Below, piece after piece: positions 50,516 to 58,995 of a stretch of 64,000 nt of DNA. The stretch covers positions 1,116,001-1,180,000 of the forward strand of contig JBDWGH010000002.1 in the NCBI GenBank assembly GCA_039975855.1, in the 5' to 3' direction. Within the stretch, counting starts at the first letter, position 1, and every line of letters begins with the position of its first letter. Made by a program: the position numbers and the translations under genes. Below the pieces are notes generated by a model. That model did not search any database, was not told the DNA's origin, and saw nothing but the letters and a program-made list of their open reading frames with translations. This DNA is from Litorimonas sp039975855. Its GTDB lineage: Bacteria > Pseudomonadota > Alphaproteobacteria > Caulobacterales > Maricaulaceae.

Positions 50516-51925
50516 TCACTTGATGACGGCTTCAAATACGATCTCAAATTTAGGGTTTCCGGCGGTAGATCTTTCTAGAAATGATCCCTTTGGATTAATC
50601 CTAATGTGAGTCACATCTGGGTCGGATCCGCTTCCATCATCAATTGGGTCATAGTCAAAGCTTGCGCCGCCATTATCTGAGAATTCCAAGTCATCACTCG
50701 TATTTGTGAGCCCCAGATACGTATAGGTGAGCCCGCTTACCGGACTGCCGTCATCAAAAAGGACGGGTCCGCTGCCTGGACCGTCAATGTCAACAAGTCT
50801 CAGGGCCACCTCAGGGGGTAAATTATCAATAAGAACCACGGCATCATCGTCGACAGGCAAAGCCCCCGAGCTTTGTGTCTCAATCGTATAAGCGACGATA
50901 CTTCCCGGTAGGGCATAACCACCAGAGGTCACGGATACGGTTTTATTAGCGTCAAGCTTACCTTCAAAATTCGCGTGAAATGAGTCAGATAAAGCCAGAA
51001 GCGCCACGCTTTCATTTGTATGATTCCGCTCGGTATCATTGGCGATGTCTTCATCAATAACGAGGCCTATCTCCGTTCCGGACAAAGAGCAGCGCCTAAC
51101 CCATCCCCCATCAACGCCGTCCCGTCTGTTTTTAGTCCCGAATACACGGGCATTGGTCCAGCTCGTCGACGAAAAAGTATGGGTCGTACACCCATTTCCC
51201 CACCCGACCACAGTGTCCGAGGTGATACGAGCGTCCCAACCAATCATCCCGTCAAGGGTATCAATAAATGTACCGTTACTTCCGGAAGGAAAAGCAATCC
51301 ATCCTATGTCTTCTTCCGCAACGGTACCGGACGTATCCTCTGATCTCTCTAGGGCAACTTCAATTGAACTCGCAGATGCATTGCGTGTTGCGACCGTTAA
51401 AAAAGGCGATGAAGGTCCGGATGGCGTAAATCCGACTTCACTTTTCAATGTCTGAATGGTCGCAACAACGCTTGCTGTCGAATCCAGGGTCGATCCAAAC
51501 GAAACTAAGTCCCATCCGGATGGGATAAATTTACTTTGCACCGTCGTCGTCGGATGGGTGCCGGCAGCAATTTTTACGCCGTCAGGAAGGGTATGATTAC
51601 CAGGTTCAATCGCGACGTAGTGAATGGTCATATTTGTGTGAGGTCCATCATTTCCAGTGGGCTCAACCGGCACAACTTCAAAGCCGCTCGTTGTGACATT
51701 ACGAATACGAAGAGATGCCGAATCTGAACCTTGATCCGTCGGTAGCACGACTACGACAGGCACCACATCAAAGGTGTTTTGAAAGCTGACGTTCGTGAAA
51801 ACTGCGGTTGACGCAGTATTGATGGTTGTGACGTCTCCAGCCTCTAACCGCCAAGCATAAGCCTCTATGGCCTGGGTCGCAAACCACAGTAAAAGCGCCG
51901 CAAAATAACAACGAAACACTGTCAT
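50516..51925 (-). CDS. Exported protein with H-type-lectin-like and DUF11-like parts
   Basis: 469 residues. A signal peptide ends ATQAIEAYA. Residues ~30-110 resemble an H-type lectin strand pattern (VSFQNTFDVVPVVVVLPTDQ, RIRNVTTSGFEVVPVEP). A second such set follows around 130-300. The last third (VTSGGYALPGSIVAYTIE, VLIDNLPPEVALRLVDIDGP) is like DUF11-type surface repeats. It is most likely an exported binding or surface protein. The lectin idea rests on pattern only. Convergent with marC. Confidence 0.6.
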   Translation of the reverse strand: MTVFRCYFAALLLWFATQAIEAYAWRLEAGDVTTINTASTAVFTNVSFQNTFDVVPVVVVLPTDQGSDSASLRIRNVTTSGFEVVPVEPTGNDGPHTNMTIHYVAIEPGNHTLPDGVKIAAGTHPTTTVQSKFIPSGWDLVSFGSTLDSTASVVATIQTLKSEVGFTPSGPSSPFLTVATRNASASSIEVALERSEDTSGTVAEEDIGWIAFPSGSNGTFIDTLDGMIGWDARITSDTVVGWGNGCTTHTFSSTSWTNARVFGTKNRRDGVDGGWVRRCSLSGTEIGLVIDEDIANDTERNHTNESVALLALSDSFHANFEGKLDANKTVSVTSGGYALPGSIVAYTIETQSSGALPVDDDAVVLIDNLPPEVALRLVDIDGPGSGPVLFDDGSPVSGLTYTYLGLTNTSDDLEFSDNGGASFDYDPIDDGSGSDPDVTHIRINPKGSFLERSTAGNPKFEIVFEAVIK

Positions 51926-52081
51926 ACGTCCCAGCTGTACAACAACAGGGTAAATGAACTTTCCACAATGCAGTCATTTATTTCAGGATGCCCAGACGGT
52001 CATTTACGACGAGCTGGGCGGGACTAAATGCGTTTTGATGACAGCACTTTTATTGGCTCACCTAAAATACAAAATCGCCAT

Positions 52082-52133
52082 AAAAAAAGCCGCCCCATGC
52101 AATTTGTGGAAACACAATGCACAGGGCGGCTTT
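52082..52133. terminator. Bidirectional terminator after rpsP
   Basis: AAAGCCGCCC and GGGCGGCTTT flank a hairpin with an inner TGCA-containing part. On the minus strand seven T follow, so it ends rpsP transcription before any rimM-type gene. Confidence 0.85.
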
Positions 52134-52154
52134 ATATTCAGTTACAGGGAAACC

Positions 52155-52643
52155 CTATTCTTCTGCAGCTGGCTCCTCAGCAGCAGGAGCCTCTTCGGCA
52201 GGTGCGTCCTCAGCTGGCGCTTCGGCCGCTTCTTTAGCAGCCGCTTCAGCCGCTTTCTTAGCTTCGGCAGCCGCTTCTTTAGCTTCTGCTTCTGCTGCAG
52301 CGCGGGCTTCAGCTTTTTCTTTACGCTCTTCGATACGCTCTAGAGCTTTTTCGCCTGGCTTTCCTTTTTCAGGGTTGTTTCCGGCTTTCCACTCCCAGAG
52401 GCCTGCTGCGCCGAGGAAGCGAGCAACGCGTTCTGTTGGGCGTGCGCCTTTTTTGAGCCATGCCTGAACCTTTTCTACGTCAAGCTTGACGCGGTCTTCG
52501 CTGTCTTTTGGCAACATTGGGTTATAGGCTCCAACCTGCTCGATGAAGCGGCCATCACGTGGCGCACGTACGTCGGCAGCGACGATACGGTAGTAAGGAC
52601 GTTTTTTGGCGCCGTGACGGGCCAGACGAAGTTTAACAGCCAT
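52155..52643 (-). CDS. rpsP: 30S ribosomal protein S16 with long Ala/Glu tail
   Basis: 162 residues, AAGGA before the ATG. The first ~85 residues are a normal S16 (MAVKLRLARHGAKKRPYYRI, RDGRFIEQVGAYNPM, WLKKGARPTERVARFL). The remaining ~75 are a low-complexity tail rich in Ala, Glu and Lys (EAKEAAAEAKKAAEAAAKEA), roughly doubling the usual length; such tails occur in some alphaproteobacterial S16. It follows ffh on the same strand. A strong terminator separates it from what is usually rimM-trmD. Confidence 0.93.
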   Translation of the reverse strand: MAVKLRLARHGAKKRPYYRIVAADVRAPRDGRFIEQVGAYNPMLPKDSEDRVKLDVEKVQAWLKKGARPTERVARFLGAAGLWEWKAGNNPEKGKPGEKALERIEERKEKAEARAAAEAEAKEAAAEAKKAAEAAAKEAAEAPAEDAPAEEAPAAEEPAAEE

Positions 52644-52697
52644 GATTGAATTTCCTTGTGGTTGGCGTTCTTAAATTAGAGAAAGAGTTGAATTATA

Positions 52698-54305
52698 TTA
52701 TTTCTTTTTTCCGAAAGGCGATTTCCCGCCTAATCCGGGGAGACCCCCACCGCCGAGACCGGGAAGCTTTGCGCCGCCCAATCCGGGAAGTTTTGGAAGT
52801 CCGGGCATTCCGCCCATTTGTTTCTTGAGTTCTTCGAGCTGAGCTGGATCCATTGTTGAAGGATCAGGCAATCCGCCCTTTGGCATCATGCCGCCCGGCA
52901 TTTTTGGCATACCCGGCATTCCGCCGCCCATTCCCTGCATGGCTTGCATCATTCCAGCCATGCCGCCCTTGGACATCTTCTTCATCATGTCAGACATTTG
53001 GCGATGCATTTTGAGGAGCTTATTAACCTCCTGCACGGACATTCCGGAACCAGCTGCAATGCGTTTCTTACGCGATGCCTTCAAGATTTTTGGATTGCGA
53101 CGCTCGGCCGGCGTCATCGACAAGATAATGGCCTGCTGTTGCTTTAGTAGATGGTCATCAACGCCGCCTGCGGCATCGAGTTGTTTCTTCATCTTACCCA
53201 TGCCTGGCATGAGTTTCATCAGGCCGCCCATGCCGCCCATTTTTTGCATTTGGCCGAGTTGTTTGCCGAGATCTTCCAGATCAAATTGGCCCTTGCGCAT
53301 TTTCTCTGCGGCGGCTTGCGCTTCTTTTTCGTCAATGACCTGTGCGGCTTTTTCAACAAGTGAAACGATGTCCCCTTGCCCCAAAATCCGTCCAGCGAGA
53401 CGTTCAGCATCAAAGGCTTCAAGGCCGTCCAGCTTTTCGCCTGTGCCAAGGAATTTAATTGGCAGACCCGTAACAGCCCGCATGGAAAGCGCCGCACCAC
53501 CGCGTCCGTCGCCGTCAATTCGCGTTAAGACGAGACCTGTTAGCGGCAAGCGCGCATGAAAGCGCTTCGCGGTTTCAACAGCATCCTGACCCGTAAGCGA
53601 GTCGGCAACGAGCAGGGTTTCAATTGGGTTTGTTGCTTTGGCAATCGCCTCTACTTCATCCATCAATTCGTCATTAATGGTCGTACGGCCGGCCGTATCA
53701 AGGAAGACGACGTCATACCCGCCTTTGGCGCCTTCGGTCATCGCGCGTTTCGCGATCTCCAAGGCTGTCTGACCTTTGACAATTGGCAGGAAACCCGTTC
53801 CAGCTTGTTCGGCCAACATGCCGAGCTGATCCATCGCCGCGGGACGATTTGTATCGAGAGAAGCAAAGAGAACTTTCTTCTTGAGCGCGGTGCGCAGATA
53901 GAGACCTAACTTACCCGTTGTGGTCGTTTTACCAGACCCTTGCAGACCTGCCATGAGAATGGCTGCCGGAGGTTTTGCCGCAAGATTGAGTTCGCTCGCT
54001 TTAGCCGCTTCTGCTTTGTCAGCCTCATCATCAGATAATGTGCCGCCAAGCATATCAATAAGAGCGTCATTGACGATCTTGACGACCATCTGTCCAGGTT
54101 TGATGGATTTGATGACTTTTTCGCCGACAGCCTCAAGGCGGACTTTTTCTACAAACTGTTTGACGACGGGCAAGGCCACATCCGCTTCCAACAAGGCAAT
54201 GCGAATTTCTCGCATAGCTTTATTGACGTCGGATTCGGATAACGCACCACGGCCGGTAAGACCGTCGAATACATTTCCTAACTTATCACCTAAGGCTTCG
54301 AACAA
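52698..54305 (-). CDS. ffh: Signal recognition particle protein Ffh
   Basis: 535-residue SRP GTPase that targets nascent membrane proteins to FtsY. TTG start with GAGGTG upstream. N domain FEALGDKLGNVFDGLTGRGA; G domain with GLQGSGKTTTTGKLG, DTAGRTTIND and TRIDGDGRGGA; the M domain from about residue 325 has the Met-rich GKQLGQMQKMGGMGGLMK and SGMSVQEVNKLLK. The C-terminal ~80 residues are a Gly/Met/Pro-rich extension. Upstream bases 54306-54493 hold a GCGCAG/CTGCGC hairpin at 54401-54420 and a TTGACA; no SRP RNA was seen there. Confidence 0.95.
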   Translation of the reverse strand: MFEALGDKLGNVFDGLTGRGALSESDVNKAMREIRIALLEADVALPVVKQFVEKVRLEAVGEKVIKSIKPGQMVVKIVNDALIDMLGGTLSDDEADKAEAAKASELNLAAKPPAAILMAGLQGSGKTTTTGKLGLYLRTALKKKVLFASLDTNRPAAMDQLGMLAEQAGTGFLPIVKGQTALEIAKRAMTEGAKGGYDVVFLDTAGRTTINDELMDEVEAIAKATNPIETLLVADSLTGQDAVETAKRFHARLPLTGLVLTRIDGDGRGGAALSMRAVTGLPIKFLGTGEKLDGLEAFDAERLAGRILGQGDIVSLVEKAAQVIDEKEAQAAAEKMRKGQFDLEDLGKQLGQMQKMGGMGGLMKLMPGMGKMKKQLDAAGGVDDHLLKQQQAIILSMTPAERRNPKILKASRKKRIAAGSGMSVQEVNKLLKMHRQMSDMMKKMSKGGMAGMMQAMQGMGGGMPGMPKMPGGMMPKGGLPDPSTMDPAQLEELKKQMGGMPGLPKLPGLGGAKLPGLGGGGLPGLGGKSPFGKKK

Positions 54306-54493
54306 GCTTTAGTCACCTCTTAGTTAGGCAAAACGCAAAAGGCCGCGGCGAACGAAACTCGTCGACCACGGTACCCCGTCTGCATCCTGCACAGCGCGGA
54401 GCGCAGAGTTAAAACTGCGCGAATGGCGGGCCTTTACTGGGCTATAGCGAAACTGTCAACAGCTCTGACCCGCCGCAATTGGAAGCTTGGAAA

Positions 54494-55897
54494 CTAACTA
54501 GCGGCTAGCAGCTTGTCCGACCTAGGATCGGGTTGGGTATCGGGCCGTTCAACGGAAACCGCACGCCTGTCCTGGCGGACGGGCATTTGTACGGTGAAGA
54601 CTGTTCCTTCGCCCAATTGGCTTTGGACATGAATGCGCCCGCCCATTTTCTCCACCAAGTTTTGGGTAATCGCCAACCCTAAACCGGTTCCGGTCGTCCG
54701 CGATGAGAGACGGTTATCAACCTGTTCGAAACGGTTGAAAACCCGGTCCACATCTTCTTCAGGGATGCCAACGCCTGTATCGCGAACAAACATGCAAATT
54801 TCTATCAATCCGTCATGTGCTTTGACTGCACGGGATTGCAACATGACATCAATACGTCCCTCATCCGTGAACTTCACGGCATTGCCAATCAGATTATTTG
54901 CGATCTGGCGTAAGCGCGACTCGTCACTAATGATCCGCTGAGGGACATCCTCTGGCCAATGCAGTTCAAGCAAAAGCCCTTTATCAATCGCCGCTGGCCG
55001 GTTCAGCGCAACCAAAGAGTCGAGCATGGATTTCAGATCAAATGGCGCAAATTGGAATTCCGCTTTACCGGCATCCAATTTTGATAAATCCAAGACATCA
55101 TTGATAATTGTGACTAGTCCGGTGGAGCATCCGTCAATGATATCTACATAATTCGACTGAACATCTGTCATCTCTGTTCGTTTCAGAAGGCCAGCCATAC
55201 CGATTACACCGTTCAGCGGCGTCCGTAATTCGTGAGACATGTTCGCCAAGAAATTGGATTTCGCCAAATCAGCCTGTTTGGCGAGGCGAATATTTTCCTC
55301 CAACAAAGTGAACATGTGATGCATTGAAACCGAGAAAACGGCTAAGCCAGCAGATACAATTGAAAAAGCGATTGTTGTTTGTACCGCCCGCATAAAAGAT
55401 CTGGTCTCATACATCAGCGGGTCAACACCAACAGGAACAGGCCACCCCAGCGTCAATGTGTAAAGATACCAAACGAGAGAGAGTGAGCATAAGGCGTATA
55501 GTACGACCAAACGCCAATCAGAGATAAACCCATTAATGACCGCGCCGGCCACCAATAATGGCATCATGGAAGTATTGATACCCGTCTGATCAGGTAAAGA
55601 AGTAGCTAGAATTCCTAGTAACATGAGCAGCGAATAAAACGCGGCAAACCCCATAAATGCTTTTGCATATCGCAAAACGTGAGTTGCGATGAAAATGATA
55701 CCGATAGCGCCGATCGCAATCCAATGATCTAGTGTCCATCGGCCATACGCATAGCTCATAAAGCCAAGATTTATGACTTGAGAAAATATAAAGACCCACC
55801 CTAGCATATAGACAGCACGGGAGCGCAGCAAATCGGTCGCGCCCATATTTGGGTCGATCCTTAGAAACCGCTCATATCTTGCTAGTAGTTGTCTCAC
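54494..55897 (-). CDS. Membrane sensor histidine kinase
   Basis: 467 residues, GTG start. Five to six membrane helices occupy residues ~28-195. The HisKA domain has SHELRTPLNGVIGMAGLL with phospho-accepting His near 222. The HATPase domain shows RQIANNLIGNAVKFTDEGRI (N box), VRDTGVGIPEEDVDRVFNRF (G1/F) and RTTGTGLGLAITQNLVEKMG (G2). No receiver domain or sensor such as PAS is present. The cognate regulator is not adjacent; the LytTR gene just upstream is not a receiver. Signal unknown. Confidence 0.88.
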   Translation of the reverse strand: MRQLLARYERFLRIDPNMGATDLLRSRAVYMLGWVFIFSQVINLGFMSYAYGRWTLDHWIAIGAIGIIFIATHVLRYAKAFMGFAAFYSLLMLLGILATSLPDQTGINTSMMPLLVAGAVINGFISDWRLVVLYALCSLSLVWYLYTLTLGWPVPVGVDPLMYETRSFMRAVQTTIAFSIVSAGLAVFSVSMHHMFTLLEENIRLAKQADLAKSNFLANMSHELRTPLNGVIGMAGLLKRTEMTDVQSNYVDIIDGCSTGLVTIINDVLDLSKLDAGKAEFQFAPFDLKSMLDSLVALNRPAAIDKGLLLELHWPEDVPQRIISDESRLRQIANNLIGNAVKFTDEGRIDVMLQSRAVKAHDGLIEICMFVRDTGVGIPEEDVDRVFNRFEQVDNRLSSRTTGTGLGLAITQNLVEKMGGRIHVQSQLGEGTVFTVQMPVRQDRRAVSVERPDTQPDPRSDKLLAAS

Positions 55898-55962
55898 CTA
55901 AATCCGTCTCACTCTTGCCGTATCATTACACGATTGAGGTTAGGAAAGCGTTTAGTTGCCAA

Positions 55963-56706
55963 CTAGAATGAAAAAGCTTGTTTCGCGTTCTTCATAAATG
56001 TTCGGGAAACTGGAACTTTTATACCGGAGGCCAGCACCAGAACTTTCTTTCCAGAGTTTGTCTGAACATCAGAAACTCCAGATTTTGCGACCCACCAAGA
56101 GCGATGTACTTGCAAACCTTCGGCATTGGACAATTCCCGCATCGCATCCGCGAAGCGAAGCAAAATTAGCTCTTCACCTTTGTTGGTATAGACTCTCAAA
56201 TAGTGATCTTCCGCAGAAAACCCCAAAAGCTCGGCATTATGATACTTTATCGGAAGGCGTTTTAGAAAGGTCTGAACCACGGACTGGTCTGTCGTTTGAA
56301 TTTCTCCATAAGCTCCAATTTTCTTTAAAAACGGATAGGCAACACCCGCGACAACAAGGGAAATGATCAACACGTAACCAAATTGGAGTATCCATATTTT
56401 TAGCGAGGATTCAAAACTGAAAGTTGGGTTAAATATCGTAATAACAAGGGTTACAGGTATGCTTGCAATTATAGATCCCATAATGACGTGAACGGCCGGA
56501 TGGTAGCTCTTAAGAATCCGTGTCACCAAAATTGGCATAACTAAAATTGTCGCAATCAGTCCCGTCGCCATAGTCGCAGTCCAGAACGTGAAACGCATAT
56601 AAAAAGGTAGGGCGTGTGTATCGTAAACGCCGAGGACGGAAAAAACGAAGCCAAACCCGAGAATAACAAGCGCAATCTGCCAACTATATTGTTTCAGGAT
56701 TGCCAC
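55963..56706 (-). CDS. Membrane-anchored LytTR-domain transcriptional regulator
   Basis: 247 residues from a GTG with GGAG eight bases upstream; a longer frame from 56811 lacks a site. Four membrane helices lie in the first ~130 residues (IALVILGFGFVFSVLGVYD, MATGLIATILVMPILVT, VIMGSIIASIPVTLVITIF, FGYVLIISLVVAGVAYPF). The C-terminal LytTR DNA-binding domain begins ELLGFSAEDHYLRVYTNKGE and includes LQVHRSWWVAKSGV. It has no receiver domain, so it may sense at the membrane. It is divergent from the ABA4-like gene, a probable target. Confidence 0.8.
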   Translation of the reverse strand: MAILKQYSWQIALVILGFGFVFSVLGVYDTHALPFYMRFTFWTATMATGLIATILVMPILVTRILKSYHPAVHVIMGSIIASIPVTLVITIFNPTFSFESSLKIWILQFGYVLIISLVVAGVAYPFLKKIGAYGEIQTTDQSVVQTFLKRLPIKYHNAELLGFSAEDHYLRVYTNKGEELILLRFADAMRELSNAEGLQVHRSWWVAKSGVSDVQTNSGKKVLVLASGIKVPVSRTFMKNAKQAFSF

Positions 56707-56865
56707 CCATTTTACTCCAATTTCATGCCTGCATTTCGCGCATCGCGAAATGAAATTAAGGCATTCCACGAAACATTCAATGCTGAACACGAAAGCCCGA
56801 TAGGAAAGCACTCACGGCCAGTTCAAACCTAGACCTGTTGTTAGAACACAATAGGAGACGACGAG

Positions 56866-57327
56866 ATGGACTTAGGTTTTTGGTTCTCAAACATGAGCAA
56901 TTTCGCAATGATTGGGTGGCTTTTTTTGGCCTTTTACCCGCGCCGTAAAGCGTGGCTCTTCAAACTGACGGGACTGATTATGCCTGCCTTGATGGGGATA
57001 GTTTATGCAGCATTTTTTATTCCAAACCTCGTTGGAACACCGGGTGCAGGCTATAACTCACTTGAACAAGTTCAGGCCTTGATGAGCAATCCTGCCTTGC
57101 TGCTGGCGGGATGGATACATTACCTCGCGTTTGATCTGGCTGTGGGCACTTATATCGCGAAGCAGTCCGATAAAATTGGATTGGCCCGCATCATCCAAAT
57201 CCCAGTTCTTTTTCTGACCTTTATGTTCGGTCCAATCGGTTTGATGACCTTCGTCCTTATTAAATCCACGAGAAAAATTTCAGAGCCCATATTTGGTAAT
57301 TTAATCAAGAAAGGAGAGACGGCATGA
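56866..57327 (+). CDS. ABA4-like family membrane protein
   Basis: 153 residues with four membrane helices. MIGWLFLAFYPRRKAW, LLLAGWIHYLAFDLAVGTYI and FMFGPIGLMTFVLIKS are close to the DUF4281/ABA4 pattern. The plant ABA4 acts in neoxanthin synthesis; bacterial members may handle carotenoids or retinal, which is inference. It overlaps the next membrane-protein gene by four bases (ATGA) and is divergent from the LytTR gene. Confidence 0.8.
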   Translation: MDLGFWFSNMSNFAMIGWLFLAFYPRRKAWLFKLTGLIMPALMGIVYAAFFIPNLVGTPGAGYNSLEQVQALMSNPALLLAGWIHYLAFDLAVGTYIAKQSDKIGLARIIQIPVLFLTFMFGPIGLMTFVLIKSTRKISEPIFGNLIKKGETA

Positions 57328-58121
57328 AACACCTTCCATTTGCAGAAAAGCTTTGGATTCAGACAGCCTTTTTCCTGATCGCGCTAATTCCTATGACGAT
57401 CGCTCTGATCTATTTCGACCCAACCCAAATAAACGACATATCGATCTGGAAGAAACCTCTAAAGTTTCATGTGTCGCTTTCCCTTCACGTCGTAACGCTC
57501 GCCATTCTGGCTAGTCGCTTTTCAGAAACTAGAAGGCACTCGCTTGGCGTTCGTTTGCTCGCCATTTCCTCTTGTGTTTTTATCATCCTTGAGACTGGAG
57601 TATTGAATCTACAAGCGGCCCGCGGCGTCGCTTCTCACTTCAACCAAGTCGCGGTCATTGATCAAATCCTATACGCATTCATGGGTGTAGGCGCGTTGAT
57701 TTTGACTTGGCCAGCCATGGCGTTAGGCGTGCGGTTTTTGCTAACCAAACCGACCGAGAAACTCACGCCAGGTCTAAAGCTGGGCGCAGGACTTGGCCTA
57801 ACACTCGGCTTTATCCTGACAGTTGCGCTCGCTGGCTATATGTCCATGCGCTCTGGCGGGCATTGGGTTGAGGCGCCGACAACAGACGCCAATGGCCTGC
57901 CGATCATGGGTTGGTCGAGACAAGGCGGGGACCTGCGAGTCACGCATTTCTTTGCCACCCACTTAATGCAAGCCTTACCTCTCGCTGGCTTTCTGGCAGA
58001 CAAATATCTGTCCAAGAGCCGTCTGTCCCCAAAGACATGGGTTTGGATTGCGGCAATCTTGGGCGTTTCAATAACCTTACTAACCTTCTGGCAAGCGATG
58101 TCAGGAAAAGCATTTATCTAG
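57324..58121 (+). CDS. Multi-pass membrane protein of unknown function
   Basis: 265 residues with about seven hydrophobic helices, among them IQTAFFLIALIPMTIALIYF, VSLSLHVVTLAILASRF and MGVGALILTWPAMALGVRFL. Conserved-looking polar spots are KPLKFHVSLSLH and VTHFFATHLMQALPLAGFL, with several His that could bind a metal or haem. I do not know the family. It is translationally coupled to the ABA4-like gene and ends at a strong terminator. Confidence 0.6.
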   Translation: MKHLPFAEKLWIQTAFFLIALIPMTIALIYFDPTQINDISIWKKPLKFHVSLSLHVVTLAILASRFSETRRHSLGVRLLAISSCVFIILETGVLNLQAARGVASHFNQVAVIDQILYAFMGVGALILTWPAMALGVRFLLTKPTEKLTPGLKLGAGLGLTLGFILTVALAGYMSMRSGGHWVEAPTTDANGLPIMGWSRQGGDLRVTHFFATHLMQALPLAGFLADKYLSKSRLSPKTWVWIAAILGVSITLLTFWQAMSGKAFI

Positions 58122-58126
58122 GTAAT

Positions 58127-58155
58127 AAAAAAGGCTCCCTCTCGGGAGCCTTTTA
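58127..58155. terminator. Bidirectional terminator
   Basis: AAAAGGCTCCC and GGGAGCCTTTT with loop TCTC. It ends the ABA4-like operon on the plus strand and, with the A-run on the other side, rplT on the minus strand. Confidence 0.9.
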
Positions 58156-58188
58156 TCATTCTTCGAGGCGCAAAGCCTGAACTTAAAT

Positions 58189-58566
58189 TTACGCTTTAAC
58201 CGTGTGCGGTGCAGATGCGTTTTTCTTAGCTGTTTCGGCCAAAGCTGCAAAAGCTTCCGGCTCATTCGCTGCCATGTCGGCCAACATCTTACGGTCGATC
58301 TGGATACCAGCTTTATTCAAGCCATCCATGAAGCGGCCATATGTTGTGCCGTGGGCACGGGCTGCAGCATTGATACGTTGGATCCAAAGCGCACGGAATT
58401 GACGCTTCTTAAGTTTGCGGCCGATATAAGCGTACTGACCCGCTTTTTCGACAGCTTGGTTTGCAATCCGGAAGGTATTCTTCCGACGGCCGCGATAGCC
58501 TTTTGCTTTTTTCAAAATTTCTTTATGACGTGCGGACTTTGTTACGCCGCGTTTGACTCGTGCCAT
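58189..58566 (-). CDS. rplT: 50S ribosomal protein L20
   Basis: 125 residues, normal for this family. MARVKRGVTKSARHKEILKK, AKGYRGRRKNTFRIANQAVE and FRALWIQRINAAARAHGTTY are the L20 signatures; L20 binds 23S rRNA early in assembly. GGAG lies before the ATG. It follows rpmI by 31 bases; infC is not seen upstream. Confidence 0.96.
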   Translation of the reverse strand: MARVKRGVTKSARHKEILKKAKGYRGRRKNTFRIANQAVEKAGQYAYIGRKLKKRQFRALWIQRINAAARAHGTTYGRFMDGLNKAGIQIDRKMLADMAANEPEAFAALAETAKKNASAPHTVKA

Positions 58567-58597
58567 GATAATTCTCCGGTTTTAAGTAGGGCGGCGG

Positions 58598-58798
58598 TTA
58601 GCCGTAGGGCATGAACTTTTTCTTGATCACTTTAGCATCACAGTCTTTGAGAACTGTTGTGCCGCGAAGCTTACGAATTTGGTCATTCGTACGCTTGATC
58701 ATGCCATGGCGTTTGCCAGCTTGGCCTGCTTTTACTTTACCGGATTTGGTAATCTTGAAGCGCTTTTTAGCGCCTGACTTGGTTTTCATTTTGGGCAT
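58598..58798 (-). CDS. rpmI: 50S ribosomal protein L35
   Basis: 66 residues. MPKMKTKSGAKKRFKITKSG and KRHGMIKRTNDQIRKLRG are the L35 pattern. GGAG before the ATG. A hairpin (ATTAGGC/GCCTAAT) sits about 60 bases upstream, where autoregulation by L20 could act; that is inferred from the general behaviour of this operon. Confidence 0.95.
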   Translation of the reverse strand: MPKMKTKSGAKKRFKITKSGKVKAGQAGKRHGMIKRTNDQIRKLRGTTVLKDCDAKVIKKKFMPYG

Positions 58799-58860
58799 TT
58801 AGGTCTCCAATAATAAGGGTCAAATGCCGATGAAAGCGGCACTGACCTGCCTTTCGAACG

Positions 58861-58884
58861 ATTAGGCATGCCATTTAGCCTAAT
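58861..58884 (-). promoter_or_regulatory. Hairpin in the rpmI-rplT leader
   Basis: ATTAGGC (58861-58867) and GCCTAAT (58878-58884), perfect seven-base arms and ten-base loop. No T-run follows on the minus strand. Confidence 0.4.
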
Positions 58885-58995
58885 GCGTTGCGTCACGACT
58901 TATGCCGTGAAGGCGGCCCTATAGTCCTCTGCTGCGACTTTGGCAAGCTGAGTCGACACAAGAATCGGAGTAGAAATCAGGCCTAAAAAACGACC

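Noticed and set aside
54306..54493. SRP RNA (ffs) upstream of ffh
   Set aside because: The conserved GGAAG / AGCAG loop of SRP RNA is absent on both strands; only simple hairpins are present.
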